64,000 bases of DNA from the NCBI GenBank assembly GCA_965227445.1, contig OZ245751.1, positions 3,224,001-3,288,000 of the forward strand. Direction: 5' to 3'. Shown piece after piece: positions 1 through 8,044 of this stretch. The notes under the pieces are model-generated. The model did no database searches, was not told the DNA's origin, and saw only the letters and a program-made list of their open reading frames with translations. The position numbers were made by a program, and so were the translations under genes. The DNA is from DT-110 sp030148525. GTDB lineage: Bacteria > Bacteroidota > Bacteroidia > Chitinophagales > Saprospiraceae. Every line of letters begins with the position of its first letter. The stretch's first letter is position 1.

Positions 1-1008
1 CCAATCGCGAAGAATAGAATAAGGCACCTCCAGGGTAGTTAGAAGATCCACAGTTACCGGATCCATGTAGGGGCCACCGCTCTGGAACAGCAAATGGGGT
101 TTATTCTTTGTCAAATAATAGTGAAGAGCGGGTAGTAAATACCCCCAAACGTGGTGGAAAAAATTTTGCTTTTCGCTGGCATGCTGCTGAATCACAAAAT
201 CCATCAGTACTGATGAATCTGGTAATTGCTCACGGCTTACTCTTTTAGGCTTCCGCCAAAAAACACCCGACCAGTCCACCTTCTCTATCGGAGTCTGTAT
301 ATCCTTTTCAAGCCTAAAATCATCTACGATGGCCTGGCAGACAGGATCTGCATAATATTGATCGATTTGTATATACCCTCCGGCCTGCAAACGATCATAA
401 GCCGTGTAAAGCGAGGCCCTGAAAGCGGAATGACCGGTGTCTGCAATACGAACAAATGCCAGTCGTTCGGGCATCTGTTCCGGATCCGGCATCCCCTTAC
501 GGATATGAATCCGGTCATCCAGTAAGCCGTAATACGTAAAGTACTGCTCTACCTGACTGACTGAAATCCCTTTTTTGTCGGTGATTCGACCAGCGGCATA
601 CTGATCGACGACCCAAACTGAGCGATCCGCTAACCCGTAGGCATGAAGAACTCCCTTCCATAAAATACTACCACCGCCTCGCCAGGCACCGGTCTCCATA
701 AAATCCCCCGGAATCTCATCACGGATAATTTGTCGGGCACCGACTTCCAGGTTGTGCAATCGCCACATTCCCATGCGGGCGGGTGCATGCAGTGGTTCAT
801 CTTTTCCGTGTTCCCGTACCTTCATGCGTAAAGGCCGGTCCCAAACAAGTGTGATTTCTTTAGGGAAGAGCCATCGTAAAAAGAACCAGCCAAAGCGTTG
901 AATGGCGGATAATCGGCGGGGGTCAACCGGATCGCATCCTCGGTCTGTATATCGATCAAGGCCTGCCAGACTTTTTTTTAAGAGTTCCAGGTAAGGAAGC
1001 GAGTCCAT
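1..1008 (-). CDS. TylF/MycF-like class I methyltransferase, partial
   Basis: The reading frame is open from an ATG at 1008 to the window edge (336 codons, no stop), so the 3' end lies outside. Around residue 100 it reads IPGDFMETGAWRGGGSILWK, which matches the SAM-binding loop of the TylF/MycF (macrocin O-methyltransferase) family. Family members methylate hydroxyl groups of sugars in antibiotics and surface polysaccharides. Further on, ERLAFVRIADTGHSAF and LQAGGYIQIDQYY sit where the family normally has an Asp-rich metal site (LDxDxYxST and DDY). The acidic residues are partly replaced, so metal dependence or activity may differ. The protein continues at least 70 residues past the usual methyltransferase end, so there may be a second domain. 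It is read divergently from the glycosyltransferase to its right. Together with the next three genes it suggests a glycan or O-antigen locus. Family fairly sure; substrate unknown. Confidence 0.75.
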   Translation of the reverse strand, partial: MDSLPYLELLKKSLAGLDRYTDRGCDPVDPRRLSAIQRFGWFFLRWLFPKEITLVWDRPLRMKVREHGKDEPLHAPARMGMWRLHNLEVGARQIIRDEIPGDFMETGAWRGGGSILWKGVLHAYGLADRSVWVVDQYAAGRITDKKGISVSQVEQYFTYYGLLDDRIHIRKGMPDPEQMPERLAFVRIADTGHSAFRASLYTAYDRLQAGGYIQIDQYYADPVCQAIVDDFRLEKDIQTPIEKVDWSGVFWRKPKRVSREQLPDSSVLMDFVIQQHASEKQNFFHHVWGYLLPALHYYLTKNKPHLLFQSGGPYMDPVTVDLLTTLEVPYSILRDW

Positions 1009-1258
1009 GGATTATGATTATTATCGCCTTCGCAAAATAGTTTTTTTTGCCAGTATAATATCAGGTCTGAAGTTTGAGTTTCCCCCACTCACATTTCCAC
1101 TACCCAATCCACGAAACATCCCGACCATGTCCGCCGTAATCCCTATTTTGAGATCGAGCCGTGGTGTTAATCCACTAAAAGGCCTAAAACAGGCACCATT
1201 AAGCACCCCCGACCGCCGCAGACCGTAAGTGCGTAGGCAGGGAGCATTCATCATTCAT

Positions 1259-1290
1259 GCCCGACGAAGCCCGTACGGGCGAAGGCGGGG
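1259..1290. repeat. REP-like GC-rich palindrome
   Basis: A short GC-rich imperfect palindrome with a perfect 12-bp core, GCCCGTACGGGC at 1269-1280, flanked by CGAAG and CGAAGG arms. Related sequences occur at 11714-11750, 47820-47854 and 48199-48233, and more distantly at 14974-15002. It lies between low-complexity words (catcattcat to the left, gagcattaagcac to the right) just upstream of the glycosyltransferase. It makes the GTG-initiated upstream extension of that gene unlikely to be coding. Confidence 0.5.
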
Positions 1291-1315
1291 AACATGGAGC
1301 ATTAAGCACTCAGCA

Positions 1316-2359
1316 TTGAGCATTCCAATACTCATCCTCAACTGGAACAACGCCGCCGATACTCTGGCGTGCCTGCAATCCCTCCAACGCATGGGGGGAG
1401 CCGATTACGAGGTGTACGTGCTCGACAACGGCTCCGAAGCGGAGGATCTGGAAGCACTGCGCTCCGGATTCCCGAACGATGACCGGTTCAGGCTGTTGAC
1501 CTCCTCCACGAACCTGGGCTTTACCCGTGGCGTCAATCATTTACTGGAGACTATTGTCCTGCCCGGGGACTACGAATACGTAGCCCTGCTCAATAACGAT
1601 ACCGAAGTGGATGCCGAATGGCTCCCGGCACTTTTGGCGGAAGCCCGAAAATCCAAAGCGGGCATGGTCGCCTCCCGCATGATCAATTTCTTCGACCGCC
1701 AGCACATGGATAATGCCGGACATTTCGTCCTCAATACCGGGGAGATACTGCCCCTGGGCCACGATGACCCTGTCACCGAACACGACCGGGCCCGGACCAA
1801 TGCCGGAGCTTGCGCGGGGGCTGCCCTGTACCGGGTGGAGCTATTCCGCCAATTGGGCCTCTTCGACACCTTCTTCCGCACGGGCTACGAGGATGCGGAG
1901 TTTGGTCTGCGGGCTCTGCTGTGTGGCTATGAATGCCGCTATGCCCCGGAGGCCATCGTCTACCACAAAATCAGCCGCTCCATCAATAAGATCCGGGACT
2001 TCGAATATACGCTCAAGATTCAGGTCGATGTCTTTTACACGGTCCTGAAGTGCTGGCCGGCGGTTAACCTGATCATCAACGCACCGTTCTTCTTTTTCAA
2101 AATAGGCACCATTACCCTCATGAACCTGGTCTTCGGACGCTGGAAGTTCATGCGCGTACTCTGGACTGCCCTGTACGTAGTTTTGATAAAGGACCGTACC
2201 ACCATCACCCGATCGCGCGGTACCTTTTTTGCGAAAGCTAAACCCTCTTTTTCCTGGTATGCTTTCCAGCAAAAACTGACCTTCTTTCTGTGGTTTGATA
2301 TCCGGCGATTCTATAAATACGTGTGGAAACGGGAGAAGATGGTTTTTGAAAGGTTTTAG
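1316..2359 (+). CDS. GT2-family glycosyltransferase (rhamnosyltransferase-like)
   Basis: Predicted nucleotide-sugar-dependent glycosyltransferase with a GT-A fold, building a surface glycan. The N-terminus IPILILNWNNAADTLACLQS is the usual first strand of WbbL/RfbF-type GT2 enzymes. ALLNNDTEVD supplies the DXD-like nucleotide-sugar/metal site, and TGYEDAEFGLRALLCGYECR is the acceptor-side ED motif. The C-terminus has two hydrophobic stretches (LIINAPFFFFKIG and VLWTALYVVLI) that could associate with the membrane. The frame is open from a GTG at 1229, but codons before about 1313 translate low-complexity and REP-like DNA. I therefore prefer the TTG at 1316, which places the motif at the very N-terminus as in the family (347 residues). 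It converges on the methyltransferase at 2420 across a heptad-repeat hairpin region. Confidence 0.85.
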   Translation: MSIPILILNWNNAADTLACLQSLQRMGGADYEVYVLDNGSEAEDLEALRSGFPNDDRFRLLTSSTNLGFTRGVNHLLETIVLPGDYEYVALLNNDTEVDAEWLPALLAEARKSKAGMVASRMINFFDRQHMDNAGHFVLNTGEILPLGHDDPVTEHDRARTNAGACAGAALYRVELFRQLGLFDTFFRTGYEDAEFGLRALLCGYECRYAPEAIVYHKISRSINKIRDFEYTLKIQVDVFYTVLKCWPAVNLIINAPFFFFKIGTITLMNLVFGRWKFMRVLWTALYVVLIKDRTTITRSRGTFFAKAKPSFSWYAFQQKLTFFLWFDIRRFYKYVWKREKMVFERF

Positions 2360-2427
2360 GTGTGAGGTGTGGGGTTTTAGGCTAGGTTATAGGTTACCTC
2401 AAACCCCAAACCTCATACCTCAGACCT
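2358..2427. repeat. Inverted degenerate 7-bp repeats at a convergent gene junction
   Basis: Immediately after the glycosyltransferase stop, AGGTGTG/GGGTTTT-type heptads run rightwards. They are answered at 2397-2427 by CCTCAAA, CCCCAAA, CCTCATA and CCTCAGA, so the block can fold into an imperfect hairpin between two convergent stop codons. The right end enters the last codons of the methyltransferase gene. The same type of block recurs at 15005, 20503, 26529, 35304, 48908 and 49086. A bidirectional terminator role is plausible but inferred only from position. Confidence 0.6.
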
Positions 2428-3178
2428 TCCTACAGTAGTAGCGATAGCTTTCAAATATTGGCCCGGCACTCTGATCGGGTTGGGTTTTCAATATTTTACC
2501 ACCCTTGCTTTCCAATAGTTGTTCTACCCCGCTCTTTGGGAGCCAGTGCATATCCATAATTGGTTGCCTGAAGTAGCGGATACGTCGGTACAGGCCATCG
2601 AGTCGCAGGCGGTACACGAGTCGCGCCAGCCAACCCTGCCAGCTCCATTTCCCGGCCTCATCGTGTTTGCGAATGCCAGCCGGTAGCTGAAAGACCAGTA
2701 AGCCCTCCGGGCGCAGCACCCGCATGAACTCCACCAGGTAGGTGCGGATGTGGACCGGTGGAATGTGTTGCAGGGTGATATTGGAGTAAATGAGATCCAT
2801 GGAAGCATTGTCCAGTTTACGAAGATCGGGATGGGAGTTGTGCAGGTAGGTAACCCGGTCGGGCCGAGGATTGCGTTTGCGCCCCAGCTCGATCATGGAT
2901 TCAGCAATGTCGACCCCTACTACTTCCTCAAAGTAATCGGCCAGCGCCTGCGTAAGGCGGCCAGCGCCACAACCGAAGTCCAGGGCAGCCTGCTTAGCGA
3001 CTTGGATATCCTGATTTTCCAGGAAGTGCATGAGGTGACCGATCTCGCGCTGACCCGACCGGTAGAAGGCTTCAATATCCCACTTCTGGCCGCGCTTTTC
3101 CGGGTCGGTCAGGATGGCCCAGTAGGGGTCGTCCCGTCCAAATTGCTCCCAGTTCTTTCGCAGTTTATCAAGACTCAT
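2420..3178 (-). CDS. Class I SAM-dependent methyltransferase
   Basis: About 252 residues from the ATG at 3178. LDFGCGAGRLTQAL at residues 66-79 is the glycine-rich SAM-binding motif I, followed by VVGVDIAESMIELGRKR (motif II acidic residue) and the DLIYSNITLQHIPP motif typical of Methyltransf_11/25 proteins. RVLRPEGLLVFQLP is motif VI. No substrate can be deduced. A frame extension to a TTG at 3193 would bring it to 5 bp from the ABC ATPase stop, so coupling with that gene is likely whichever start is used. Its place in a polysaccharide-export cluster suggests a glycan or glycolipid methyl transfer, for example capping of a chain end before export. That is inference. Confidence 0.8.
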   Translation of the reverse strand: MSLDKLRKNWEQFGRDDPYWAILTDPEKRGQKWDIEAFYRSGQREIGHLMHFLENQDIQVAKQAALDFGCGAGRLTQALADYFEEVVGVDIAESMIELGRKRNPRPDRVTYLHNSHPDLRKLDNASMDLIYSNITLQHIPPVHIRTYLVEFMRVLRPEGLLVFQLPAGIRKHDEAGKWSWQGWLARLVYRLRLDGLYRRIRYFRQPIMDMHWLPKSGVEQLLESKGGKILKTQPDQSAGPIFESYRYYCRKV

Positions 3179-3198
3179 GCCTTCTATTTTCAATGGTG

Positions 3199-3984
3199 CT
3201 ACCTGGCTTGTTTTACCCCGCCTACATTCTGGTTTCTCCGTTCCCGCAGGTGTTCCCGGTAGACGGGCAACACCTCTTCCGGAGTACCCAATGCCAGAAT
3301 TCGCCCCTTGTCGAGGGCCAACACGCGATCACAGTGTTGTTCCATGGTATTCAGGCTATGGCTCACGTGGACAATTGTATGCCCCTTTAGCACCTCTTCC
3401 TTAAACGTTTGCTCGGATCGTTCTCTAAAACGCTGGTCCCCTACTCCACCGAAAAACTCATCCATCAGGAAAATATCGGCCTCAGCCTGCACGGCAATCG
3501 CAAACTTCAGGCGCGACAACATCCCGGTTGAAAAATACTTAACGCTTGTCTGTTCGTATCCTTCCAATTCCGCAAACTCAATAATCTCGTGGTATTTCTG
3601 GCCGATCTCCTTCATGCTCAACCCCAGGATGGACCCGTTGAGGTAGATATTCTCGTGAGCCGTCAGCTCCTTATCGAAACCCAGCCCCAGAGTTAACCGC
3701 ATGTACCTCCCCTTGATCGTGGCTTCGCCCCCTTTATCGGGCGGATAGGTTCCCGACATTATTCGCAGCAAAGTCGATTTACCCGATCCATTGTGTCCGA
3801 CTATCCCAAAGAATTCCCCCTTATAAATCTCGAGATTGATATCCCGCAAAGCATGGATCTCCTGCATCTTCCCCGGCTGAAAAATGCTCTTTACCCGCTC
3901 GGTCAGGGTACTACCCCGATCCCGGATACGGAAGGTCTTGTTCACGTTCTTAAGGGATATGACGACGTCTTTTTCTGGAGGCAT
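3199..3984 (-). CDS. Wzt/TagH-like polysaccharide ABC transporter ATP-binding protein
   Basis: ATPase subunit of an ABC exporter for O-antigen- or teichoic-acid-like polymers, acting at the inner membrane. Visible motifs: Walker A GHNGSGKST near residues 63-71, signature YFSTGMLSRLKFAIAV (the polysaccharide-exporter variant SxGMxxRLxFA), Walker B ADIFLMDEFF followed by the family's GGVGD loop, and the switch histidine in TIVHVSHSL. It is 261 residues from the ATG at 3984 and ends shortly after the nucleotide-binding domain, so it lacks the C-terminal sugar-binding domain of E. coli O9a Wzt. A TTG at 4005 is a less likely start. The partner permease is not in the window to the right, and the neighbouring methyltransferase lies just downstream on the same strand. 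Confidence 0.9.
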   Translation of the reverse strand: MPPEKDVVISLKNVNKTFRIRDRGSTLTERVKSIFQPGKMQEIHALRDINLEIYKGEFFGIVGHNGSGKSTLLRIMSGTYPPDKGGEATIKGRYMRLTLGLGFDKELTAHENIYLNGSILGLSMKEIGQKYHEIIEFAELEGYEQTSVKYFSTGMLSRLKFAIAVQAEADIFLMDEFFGGVGDQRFRERSEQTFKEEVLKGHTIVHVSHSLNTMEQHCDRVLALDKGRILALGTPEEVLPVYREHLRERRNQNVGGVKQAR

Positions 3985-4020
3985 GGTGTATGTTTGCTTG
4001 CGCAAGATAATGGTAATTAC

Positions 4021-4073
4021 AGAGACTTCAGAGATTTGAGGGACTTCAGGGACTTCAGAGACTTCAGGGACTA
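4021..4073. repeat. Degenerate 9-bp tandem repeat, left flank of four-helix-bundle gene
   Basis: Six imperfect units of the type AGGGACTTC / AGAGACTTC. The complementary strand reads like the CTCTCCAGT / CTCTGAAAG block at 4623-4676 and 4720-4749, on the other side of the small gene at 4216. The two blocks are therefore in inverted orientation around that gene. Confidence 0.6.
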
Positions 4074-4215
4074 GTGTGACTCAGGGATCCCTTTTTTCTG
4101 ATGAACAGCTGAATATGAAATTGGTAATTATAGTGACAAAAATAATCGACCCTGGAATAGGGCGATATGGCTATCAGATTGTCTTCAATGTTATTACTTC
4201 ACTAAATATTTAGCA

Positions 4216-4587
4216 ATGAAAATTAGATCACACCGAGATTTAGACACCTACCAGCGGGCGTTCCGCATCAGCATGGCTTTGTTTGAGTGCTCAAAGAGAT
4301 TTCCCAAAACAGAAATGTATTCCTTAACGGATCAAGTGAGGCGATCCTCACGATCTGTCTCTGCAAATTTGGCGGAAGCCTTTCGAAAAAGGAAATACCC
4401 CAAAGCGTTCATAGCCAAGCTAATGGATGCGGAAGCCGAAGCAGCGGAAACTCAGGTATGGGTCGAATATGCTTACCACTGTTCCTACATAGACCAGGAT
4501 CAATTCAATGAATGGTTCAAAGACTACGATCAAATAATCGGCAAGCTAGTGATCATGGCCAGCCGACCACAAAACTGGTCTTATTAA
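4216..4587 (+). CDS. Four-helix-bundle protein (23S rRNA intervening-sequence protein family)
   Basis: A 123-residue all-helical protein. The family hallmarks are LDTYQRAFRISMALFE near the start, DQVRRSSRSVSANLAEAFRKR at about residues 39-59, and AEAEAAETQVWVEYA in the third helix. This is the IVS/S23 four-helix-bundle family (PF05635 type), to which the Avd accessory protein of diversity-generating retroelements also belongs. No reverse transcriptase or template/variable repeat pair is nearby, so an Avd role is not supported. Members are common, often multicopy, in Bacteroidota and are of unknown function; binding to RNA or pentamer formation is known only for relatives. The gene stands alone between inverted degenerate repeat blocks, which suggests a self-contained mobile or repeat-associated unit. 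Confidence 0.85.
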   Translation: MKIRSHRDLDTYQRAFRISMALFECSKRFPKTEMYSLTDQVRRSSRSVSANLAEAFRKRKYPKAFIAKLMDAEAEAAETQVWVEYAYHCSYIDQDQFNEWFKDYDQIIGKLVIMASRPQNWSY

Positions 4588-4622
4588 AAACCCATCAAGG
4601 AATAATTCGGAAAAACACCCTA

Positions 4623-4749
4623 TCTCTCCAGTCTCTGATTTCTCTTCAGTCTCTGAAAGTCTCTCCAGTTCTCTACGCTCTTTATATTATGCGACACACG
4701 ATCCTGAGGATCGTGCACCAAGTCTCTCCAGTCCCTCCAGTCACTAGAG
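4623..4749. repeat. Degenerate 9-bp repeats, right flank, interrupted by a GATCC palindrome
   Basis: CTCTCCAGT/CTCTGATTT-type units fill 4623-4676 and resume at 4720-4749. The interruption carries a perfect 19-bp palindrome at 4697-4715 (CACGATCCTGAGGATCGTG) followed by CACCA. A related palindrome with the same CACCA tail lies at 48804-48824, next to tRNA-Glu, and the same GATCC-GAGGATC core forms the ends of the element at 8045-8403. Confidence 0.55.
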
Positions 4750-4816
4750 CCCCTACGCAAACAAGCGCAAAACACTAAGCCCAAGCAATGAAACACCCAA
4801 GACAAGCGCAATCCAC

Positions 4817-5551
4817 CTACCCTCGCGAACCACGCCCCCCCCGCTGCTCACGCATATTCTGCATGGCCTGGCGCACGATATCGCGGTACTCTTCCTCCGT
4901 TACTTCCTTGCCCTTGCCCGGCGCATCCAGGGCTTTCTCGTTCACTTCGCCCCATTTGATCTCACGTGGGGTGATGGTCAGGGAATTATCATCGCTTTCA
5001 ACCTGCAATACGAGCCCGGGAAGTTGGGCATAGGAGTCGGGGCCAGTCGGGACACCTACCTGGGGCGTAAACCAGGCGGTCAGTGTGCGGTTATTGGTGG
5101 TGTCCTGCAACTCGGCCTTCATACAGGGATAGCCGGCGATCTGGGCTGCTTCGCCCGTTACCTTCCAGCCCTTCTGATCGAGATTGCCGGTGATCACAAA
5201 GTTTTTGCCCATAAATTCGCGCTGCTCTACCTTGGAGTTTTCCTCAAAATCGCGAAAAACCGTGCTGCCGGCACCCATGAAGCGCATCCGAAAGCCTCTG
5301 CGACCACGGCTCTGGACCACCTCGTTGGGGTCCTCGTACATTCGGTATACCGACTGCTCTTCGTTGAAGATCAATTCGTAGGGAGTGGTGCGGTATTCCG
5401 GGATAAACTCCTTGAATCGCTCCCGGTCACCGGTGAGTTGCATATGCATATTGACCTTTACGTCGTAGATGATCGTTCCACTGGTTTCCTGGCTTTCGCC
5501 AAAAATCGGCAGGATCAGAAGGAAAAATGCTAAAAGCATTGTGTGGCGCAT
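4817..5551 (-). CDS. GLPGLI family secreted protein
   Basis: A 244-residue protein with an N-terminal signal peptide (MLLAFFLLILPIFG, likely cleaved near ESQ). The family's name motif appears as AQLPGLVLQVES near residue 185, preceded by the typical AWFTPQVGVPTGPDSYAQ. The start of the mature part (GTIIYDVKVNMHM) and the repeated F-N-E patterns fit the GLPGLI family (TIGR01200), found almost only in Bacteroidota and of unknown function. The C-terminus is rich in Gly and Arg. It is read divergently from the histidine kinase, across an intergenic region with two strong inverted repeats. Cell-envelope location is inferred. Confidence 0.85.
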   Translation of the reverse strand: MRHTMLLAFFLLILPIFGESQETSGTIIYDVKVNMHMQLTGDRERFKEFIPEYRTTPYELIFNEEQSVYRMYEDPNEVVQSRGRRGFRMRFMGAGSTVFRDFEENSKVEQREFMGKNFVITGNLDQKGWKVTGEAAQIAGYPCMKAELQDTTNNRTLTAWFTPQVGVPTGPDSYAQLPGLVLQVESDDNSLTITPREIKWGEVNEKALDAPGKGKEVTEEEYRDIVRQAMQNMREQRGGRGSRG

Positions 5552-5580
5552 ATCTGTTGTTTTTCAAGCTTAATAAACCC

Positions 5581-5654
5581 GCTGATTTTTTCTGGTGGGC
5601 CGGCCAACCGGGAAATCCCTAGACGGTGAGGTCTGCCCACCAGAAAAAACCAGC
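5581..5654. repeat. Inverted repeat 1 in divergent promoter region
   Basis: Arms 5581-5600 and 5635-5654 match at 19 of 20 positions (core TTTTTTCTGGTGGGC against GCCCACCAGAAAAAA) with a 34-nt loop. Each arm contains a T or A run next to the GC part, so it resembles a terminator in either direction. However, it lies upstream of both flanking genes, so it cannot end either of their transcripts. Confidence 0.65.
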
Positions 5655-5670
5655 AGCCTTGAGCATCAGC

Positions 5671-5744
5671 CTTGGTGATTTGTCTCGGTTTTTCTGAGCA
5701 AGTCTACGTGGAAACGCTGAAACAGACTGAGACAAATCACCAAG
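5671..5744. repeat. Inverted repeat 2 in divergent promoter region
   Basis: Perfect 16-bp arms CTTGGTGATTTGTCTC (5671-5686) and its complement (5729-5744) with a 42-nt loop and partial complementarity continuing inward. Together with the first inverted repeat 17 bp to the left it could form two adjacent long hairpins, or be a remnant of a small palindromic element. Confidence 0.65.
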
Positions 5745-5850
5745 AGTTGCACCACAAGAACGGGCTTTGCGGGGTTAATCGTCCTTGATGAATGGTTAAT
5801 AATGGTTAATAAAGATGGCGCGGCAACGGTCCGTAACCTACTTTTGACCT

Positions 5851-7344
5851 ATGAAACGAATACAACATCAGCGTTTGTACACGGGCCTGATCGGAACCAG
5901 CATGTTGTTGCTGGTTTCTTTCACCGGCTATTGGCTCTTTAAGAGCTACGATGAACAACGCGATATGCTGCGCCGGGAGACCGGCCAGATCTTCGGATCG
6001 ACCATCCGGGAAATACAAGACTCCCTGCTTCGACGCAATGTACTGGAGCAATTGGAGCAAAACTTGCCCAGCGACTCCGCCGGACTGGCGGGATCATTGG
6101 GTCGTTTCCGGTACGAACGGGATGTACCCAGGGTGCTGTTCAGCCAGACCGATAGCATGAGCATGCAACGCGATACGCAGGGCATTCGCGAGCTCCAGCT
6201 CTTTCTGCGCACGAATCAACCCAGCCCTGATGACCGGCACGAGCGGCTGAGAGCCGATGATTCCGAACGGGTACGGGTCATCTTTCGGGGATTGCGGGGC
6301 GACAACCCCTTCTCCATTCAGGTGGGTGAAGACAGTACCCAGATTGACCGAATTCAACCCATCTTCGACCAGCGGTTGCACGAAGCTAACCTGGTGTCTA
6401 ATTACCAGATTATCACCCGCGAGGAAGCCCAGGAAATGAGAGACCGTAAATTCAGTATTCTGGTGCCCCGCTACCGCCGAAGTAAGAATGAAAAATACTT
6501 CTACCCCTACCCTTTTGTCGCGCATTTCCCGGAAGTACGCCCCTACCTGTTCCGGCAAATACTGCCCCAGATATTGTTTTGCCTGGTGCTCTTGGTGCTT
6601 ACCGGCTCCGCCTTCGCACTGATCTACCGCTCGTGGTTGAAACAACAGCGATTGGCCATTCTGAAGAACGATTTTATCAGTAATATGACGCACGAGCTCA
6701 AAACGCCCATCACCACCGTCGGGGTTGCCCTGGAGGCGATGTCGAATTTTAATGCCCTCGGTAATCAGACCAAAACCACGGAATACCTGAATATCTCCCG
6801 CAACGAACTCAGCCGGCTGTCCATACTCGTCGACAAGGTGCTGAAAATGTCCATTTTTGAGTCCCGGGAACCACTTATCAATCCCGAACCGCTGAATATG
6901 AAGCAACTCTGTGTGGAGATCATCCAGACTATGGGCTTGCACCTGGAAAAACAACATGCGCATATACAAACGGATTTCCAGGGTACGGATTTCACCCTGG
7001 AAGGCGACAAAATCCACCTCACCAACGTGGTCTATAATTTGCTCGATAATGCGATCAAGTACAGTGACGGAGCCGCGCAGATCAAGCTTTCCATGCATGC
7101 AGAGGATCAAAAGGTTATATTGGCTGTCAGCGATAAGGGGATAGGTATCCCCACTCAATTCCAGCCGCGGGTATTCGATAAATTTTTCCGGGTACCTACC
7201 GGCGATCAACACGACCGAAAAGGGCACGGGCTGGGACTTAGCTACGTGCATTCGGTTATCGAAAAGCATAAAGGCTCCATCCAGCTAATCAGCCAGGAGG
7301 GGCAGGGAACTACTTTTACCATCAAACTGCCACGGAACCAATGA
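5851..7344 (+). CDS. Sensor histidine kinase
   Basis: Membrane-bound two-component sensor of 497 residues. One membrane segment is at about residues 9-30 and a second at about 232-255 (ILFCLVLLVLTGSAFALIY), with a roughly 200-residue extracytoplasmic region of no recognised fold between them. The HisKA box FISNMTHELKTPITT carries the phosphorylated His281. The ATPase domain shows the N box NLLDNAIKYS (Asn400), the G1 box DKGIGIP and the G2 box GHGLGLSY. It overlaps the next gene, an OmpR-type regulator, by four bases (ATGA), so the two are translationally coupled. The stimulus cannot be told from sequence. Confidence 0.95.
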   Translation: MKRIQHQRLYTGLIGTSMLLLVSFTGYWLFKSYDEQRDMLRRETGQIFGSTIREIQDSLLRRNVLEQLEQNLPSDSAGLAGSLGRFRYERDVPRVLFSQTDSMSMQRDTQGIRELQLFLRTNQPSPDDRHERLRADDSERVRVIFRGLRGDNPFSIQVGEDSTQIDRIQPIFDQRLHEANLVSNYQIITREEAQEMRDRKFSILVPRYRRSKNEKYFYPYPFVAHFPEVRPYLFRQILPQILFCLVLLVLTGSAFALIYRSWLKQQRLAILKNDFISNMTHELKTPITTVGVALEAMSNFNALGNQTKTTEYLNISRNELSRLSILVDKVLKMSIFESREPLINPEPLNMKQLCVEIIQTMGLHLEKQHAHIQTDFQGTDFTLEGDKIHLTNVVYNLLDNAIKYSDGAAQIKLSMHAEDQKVILAVSDKGIGIPTQFQPRVFDKFFRVPTGDQHDRKGHGLGLSYVHSVIEKHKGSIQLISQEGQGTTFTIKLPRNQ

Positions 7345-8036
7345 CCAAGACTAAGATCTTATACGTAGAAGACGAGCAATTTCTGGGTAAAATCGTGAAG
7401 GAAAGCCTGGAAAGCAGAGACTTTGACGTACATATGGTTGCTGATGGAGCCGGTGCAATGAGCGCTTTTCGGTCCTTCCAACCCGATATTTGTGTGCTCG
7501 ATGTCATGTTACCCCATAAGGATGGCTTTACCATTGGCAAGGAGATCCATACTTTGCAGCCGGAGATCCCCATTATTTTCCTTACGGCAAAAAACCAGAC
7601 CCAGGATGTCCTGAAGGGATTCTCCAGCGGCGGTAACGATTATATCCGCAAGCCGTTCAGCATGGAAGAGCTCATTGCCCGTATCCAGAATCTCCTGCAG
7701 ATCAAGGGCAACGGACCCGCCGTCAAAGACAGCCAGGATGGTCCCATTACCATCGGCGCCTACACCTTCGACCACCGCAAATACGAATTGCGCTTTGAGG
7801 ATCAGGTTCGTAAACTATCTCACCGAGAGGCCGAGCTATTGCTCATCTTCGCCCGCAATCAGAACAGCACGGTCGAACGCCGGACCATCCTCAAGGAGAT
7901 CTGGGGCGACGACAGCTTCTTCAATTCCCGCAACCTCGATGTCTACATTAAAAAACTGCGCGATTACCTCATTCACGATGAATCGGTGCAGATCATTACG
8001 CTGAAGGGGATTGGGTACCAGTTTGCAGTCGGATGA
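7341..8036 (+). CDS. OmpR/PhoB-family response regulator
   Basis: 231 residues. The N-terminal receiver domain has the acidic pair in VEDEQF, phosphoacceptor Asp54 in CVLDVMLP, the Thr in FLTAKN and the conserved Lys in IRKPFS. The C-terminal winged-helix domain (from about residue 135) carries the usual YELRFEDQVRKLSHREAELL and SRNLDVYIKKLRDYL signatures. It is the partner of the kinase it overlaps. Target genes are unknown. The stop codon is followed after only 8 bp by the terminal inverted repeat of a 359-bp palindromic element. Confidence 0.95.
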   Translation: MTKTKILYVEDEQFLGKIVKESLESRDFDVHMVADGAGAMSAFRSFQPDICVLDVMLPHKDGFTIGKEIHTLQPEIPIIFLTAKNQTQDVLKGFSSGGNDYIRKPFSMEELIARIQNLLQIKGNGPAVKDSQDGPITIGAYTFDHRKYELRFEDQVRKLSHREAELLLIFARNQNSTVERRTILKEIWGDDSFFNSRNLDVYIKKLRDYLIHDESVQIITLKGIGYQFAVG

Positions 8037-8044
8037 TCGCCTAG

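Noticed and set aside
3793..4074. Rightward 93-residue frame ending in RDFRD repeats
   Set aside because: It is antisense to the ABC ATPase and its tail translates the 9-bp repeat; no independent evidence of coding.
4216..4587. Diversity-generating retroelement (Avd-like protein)
   Set aside because: No reverse transcriptase gene and no template/variable repeat pair within the window.
5839..5846. TACTTTTG box just before the histidine kinase start
   Set aside because: It fits TANNTTTG but lies 4 bp before the ATG and lacks a -33 element, so it would need a leaderless start; not supported.
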